NCBI GenBank assembly: GCA_937901145.1
Contig: CALCHE010000065.1
Coordinates: 1 to 5,595, forward strand
Origin: an uncultured Clostridia bacterium
GTDB taxonomy: Bacteria > Bacillota > Clostridia > Oscillospirales > Acutalibacteraceae
DNA: 5,595 nucleotides
Direction of reading: 5' to 3'
A program made the translations under genes and the position numbers. Positions 5,536-5,595 of this stretch are shown piece after piece. Below the pieces are notes generated by a model. That model was given only the letters and a program-made list of their open reading frames with translations, was not told the DNA's origin and ran no database searches. How positions within the stretch are numbered: position 1 is the first letter of the stretch; every line of letters begins with the position of its first letter.

Positions 5536-5595
5536 CAACCGTGTCAACCGTGACAACTTATTTGCCACTACCACAGAGGTCGTCACGGTCGTCAC
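5532..5595. repeat. GTGACAACC-type direct and inverted repeats, possible origin iterons (runs off window)
   Basis: Three head-to-tail 8-9-mers, GTGACAACC (5532-5540), GTGTCAACC (5541-5549) and GTGACAAC (5550-5557), overlap the stop codon of the ATPase gene. Inverted relatives GGTCGTCAC (5578-5586) and GGTCGTCAC (5587-5595) follow. The two sets can pair over 18 bp with 15 matches (5532-5549 against 5578-5595). The cluster continues past the window edge. Its position behind a RepA-type gene suggests an iteron origin or an oriT-related site; an intergenic hairpin without such a role remains possible. Confidence 0.6.

Overview
The window looks like a junction in a low-GC gut-type Clostridia genome (Ruminococcus, Eubacterium or Oscillospiraceae style). 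This rests on the AT-rich base composition, strong AAAGGAG-type ribosome binding sites and the protein families present. Genus cannot be settled from the sequence alone. All genes lie on the + strand.

Positions 1-1566 hold the 3' part of a large repetitive gene for a probable secreted or surface protein. It is built from roughly 40-46-residue Cys/His modules (C...CxxC...NH), followed by an acidic helical segment and a hydrophobic C-terminal tail. A strong intrinsic terminator closes it (1579-1623).

Positions 1624-2800 contain no convincing gene but are dense in signals. There is a near-consensus sigmaA-type promoter (1650-1678) with no open reading frame behind it, an imperfect hairpin (1850-1892), GATAC-type short repeats (1902-1926 and 2023-2033) and a second strong terminator (1959-2005). 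These are followed by an AT-rich 8-8-8 inverted repeat (2033-2056). From 2105 there is a very AT-rich array of nine related ~20-bp cores spaced about 77 bp apart, ending at a dyad just upstream of the next gene. The host/element boundary probably lies in 1624-2104, but neither att site can be proven from one window.

Positions 2801-5535 are a compact operon typical of an integrative mobilizable or conjugative element. It encodes a 60-aa excisionase-like winged-helix protein, a full-length tyrosine integrase with all expected catalytic residues, a small MobC-like ribbon-helix-helix protein and a RepA-like (AAA_25/RecA-fold) ATPase. Gene spacing is tight (18 nt, 1 nt, then an 8-nt overlap). The likely division of labour is this: integrase and the small DNA-binding protein control integration and excision, the MobC-like protein assists relaxosome assembly with a relaxase outside the window, and the ATPase acts in autonomous or transfer-linked replication. 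The last 60 bp (5532-5595) hold GTGACAACC-type direct and inverted repeats running off the edge, a plausible iteron or origin cluster.

The most notable item is the nine-copy, ~77-bp-period array at 2105-2768. None of the genes in the window explains it directly. It could be integrase arm sites, a replication or partition locus, or a regulatory array.
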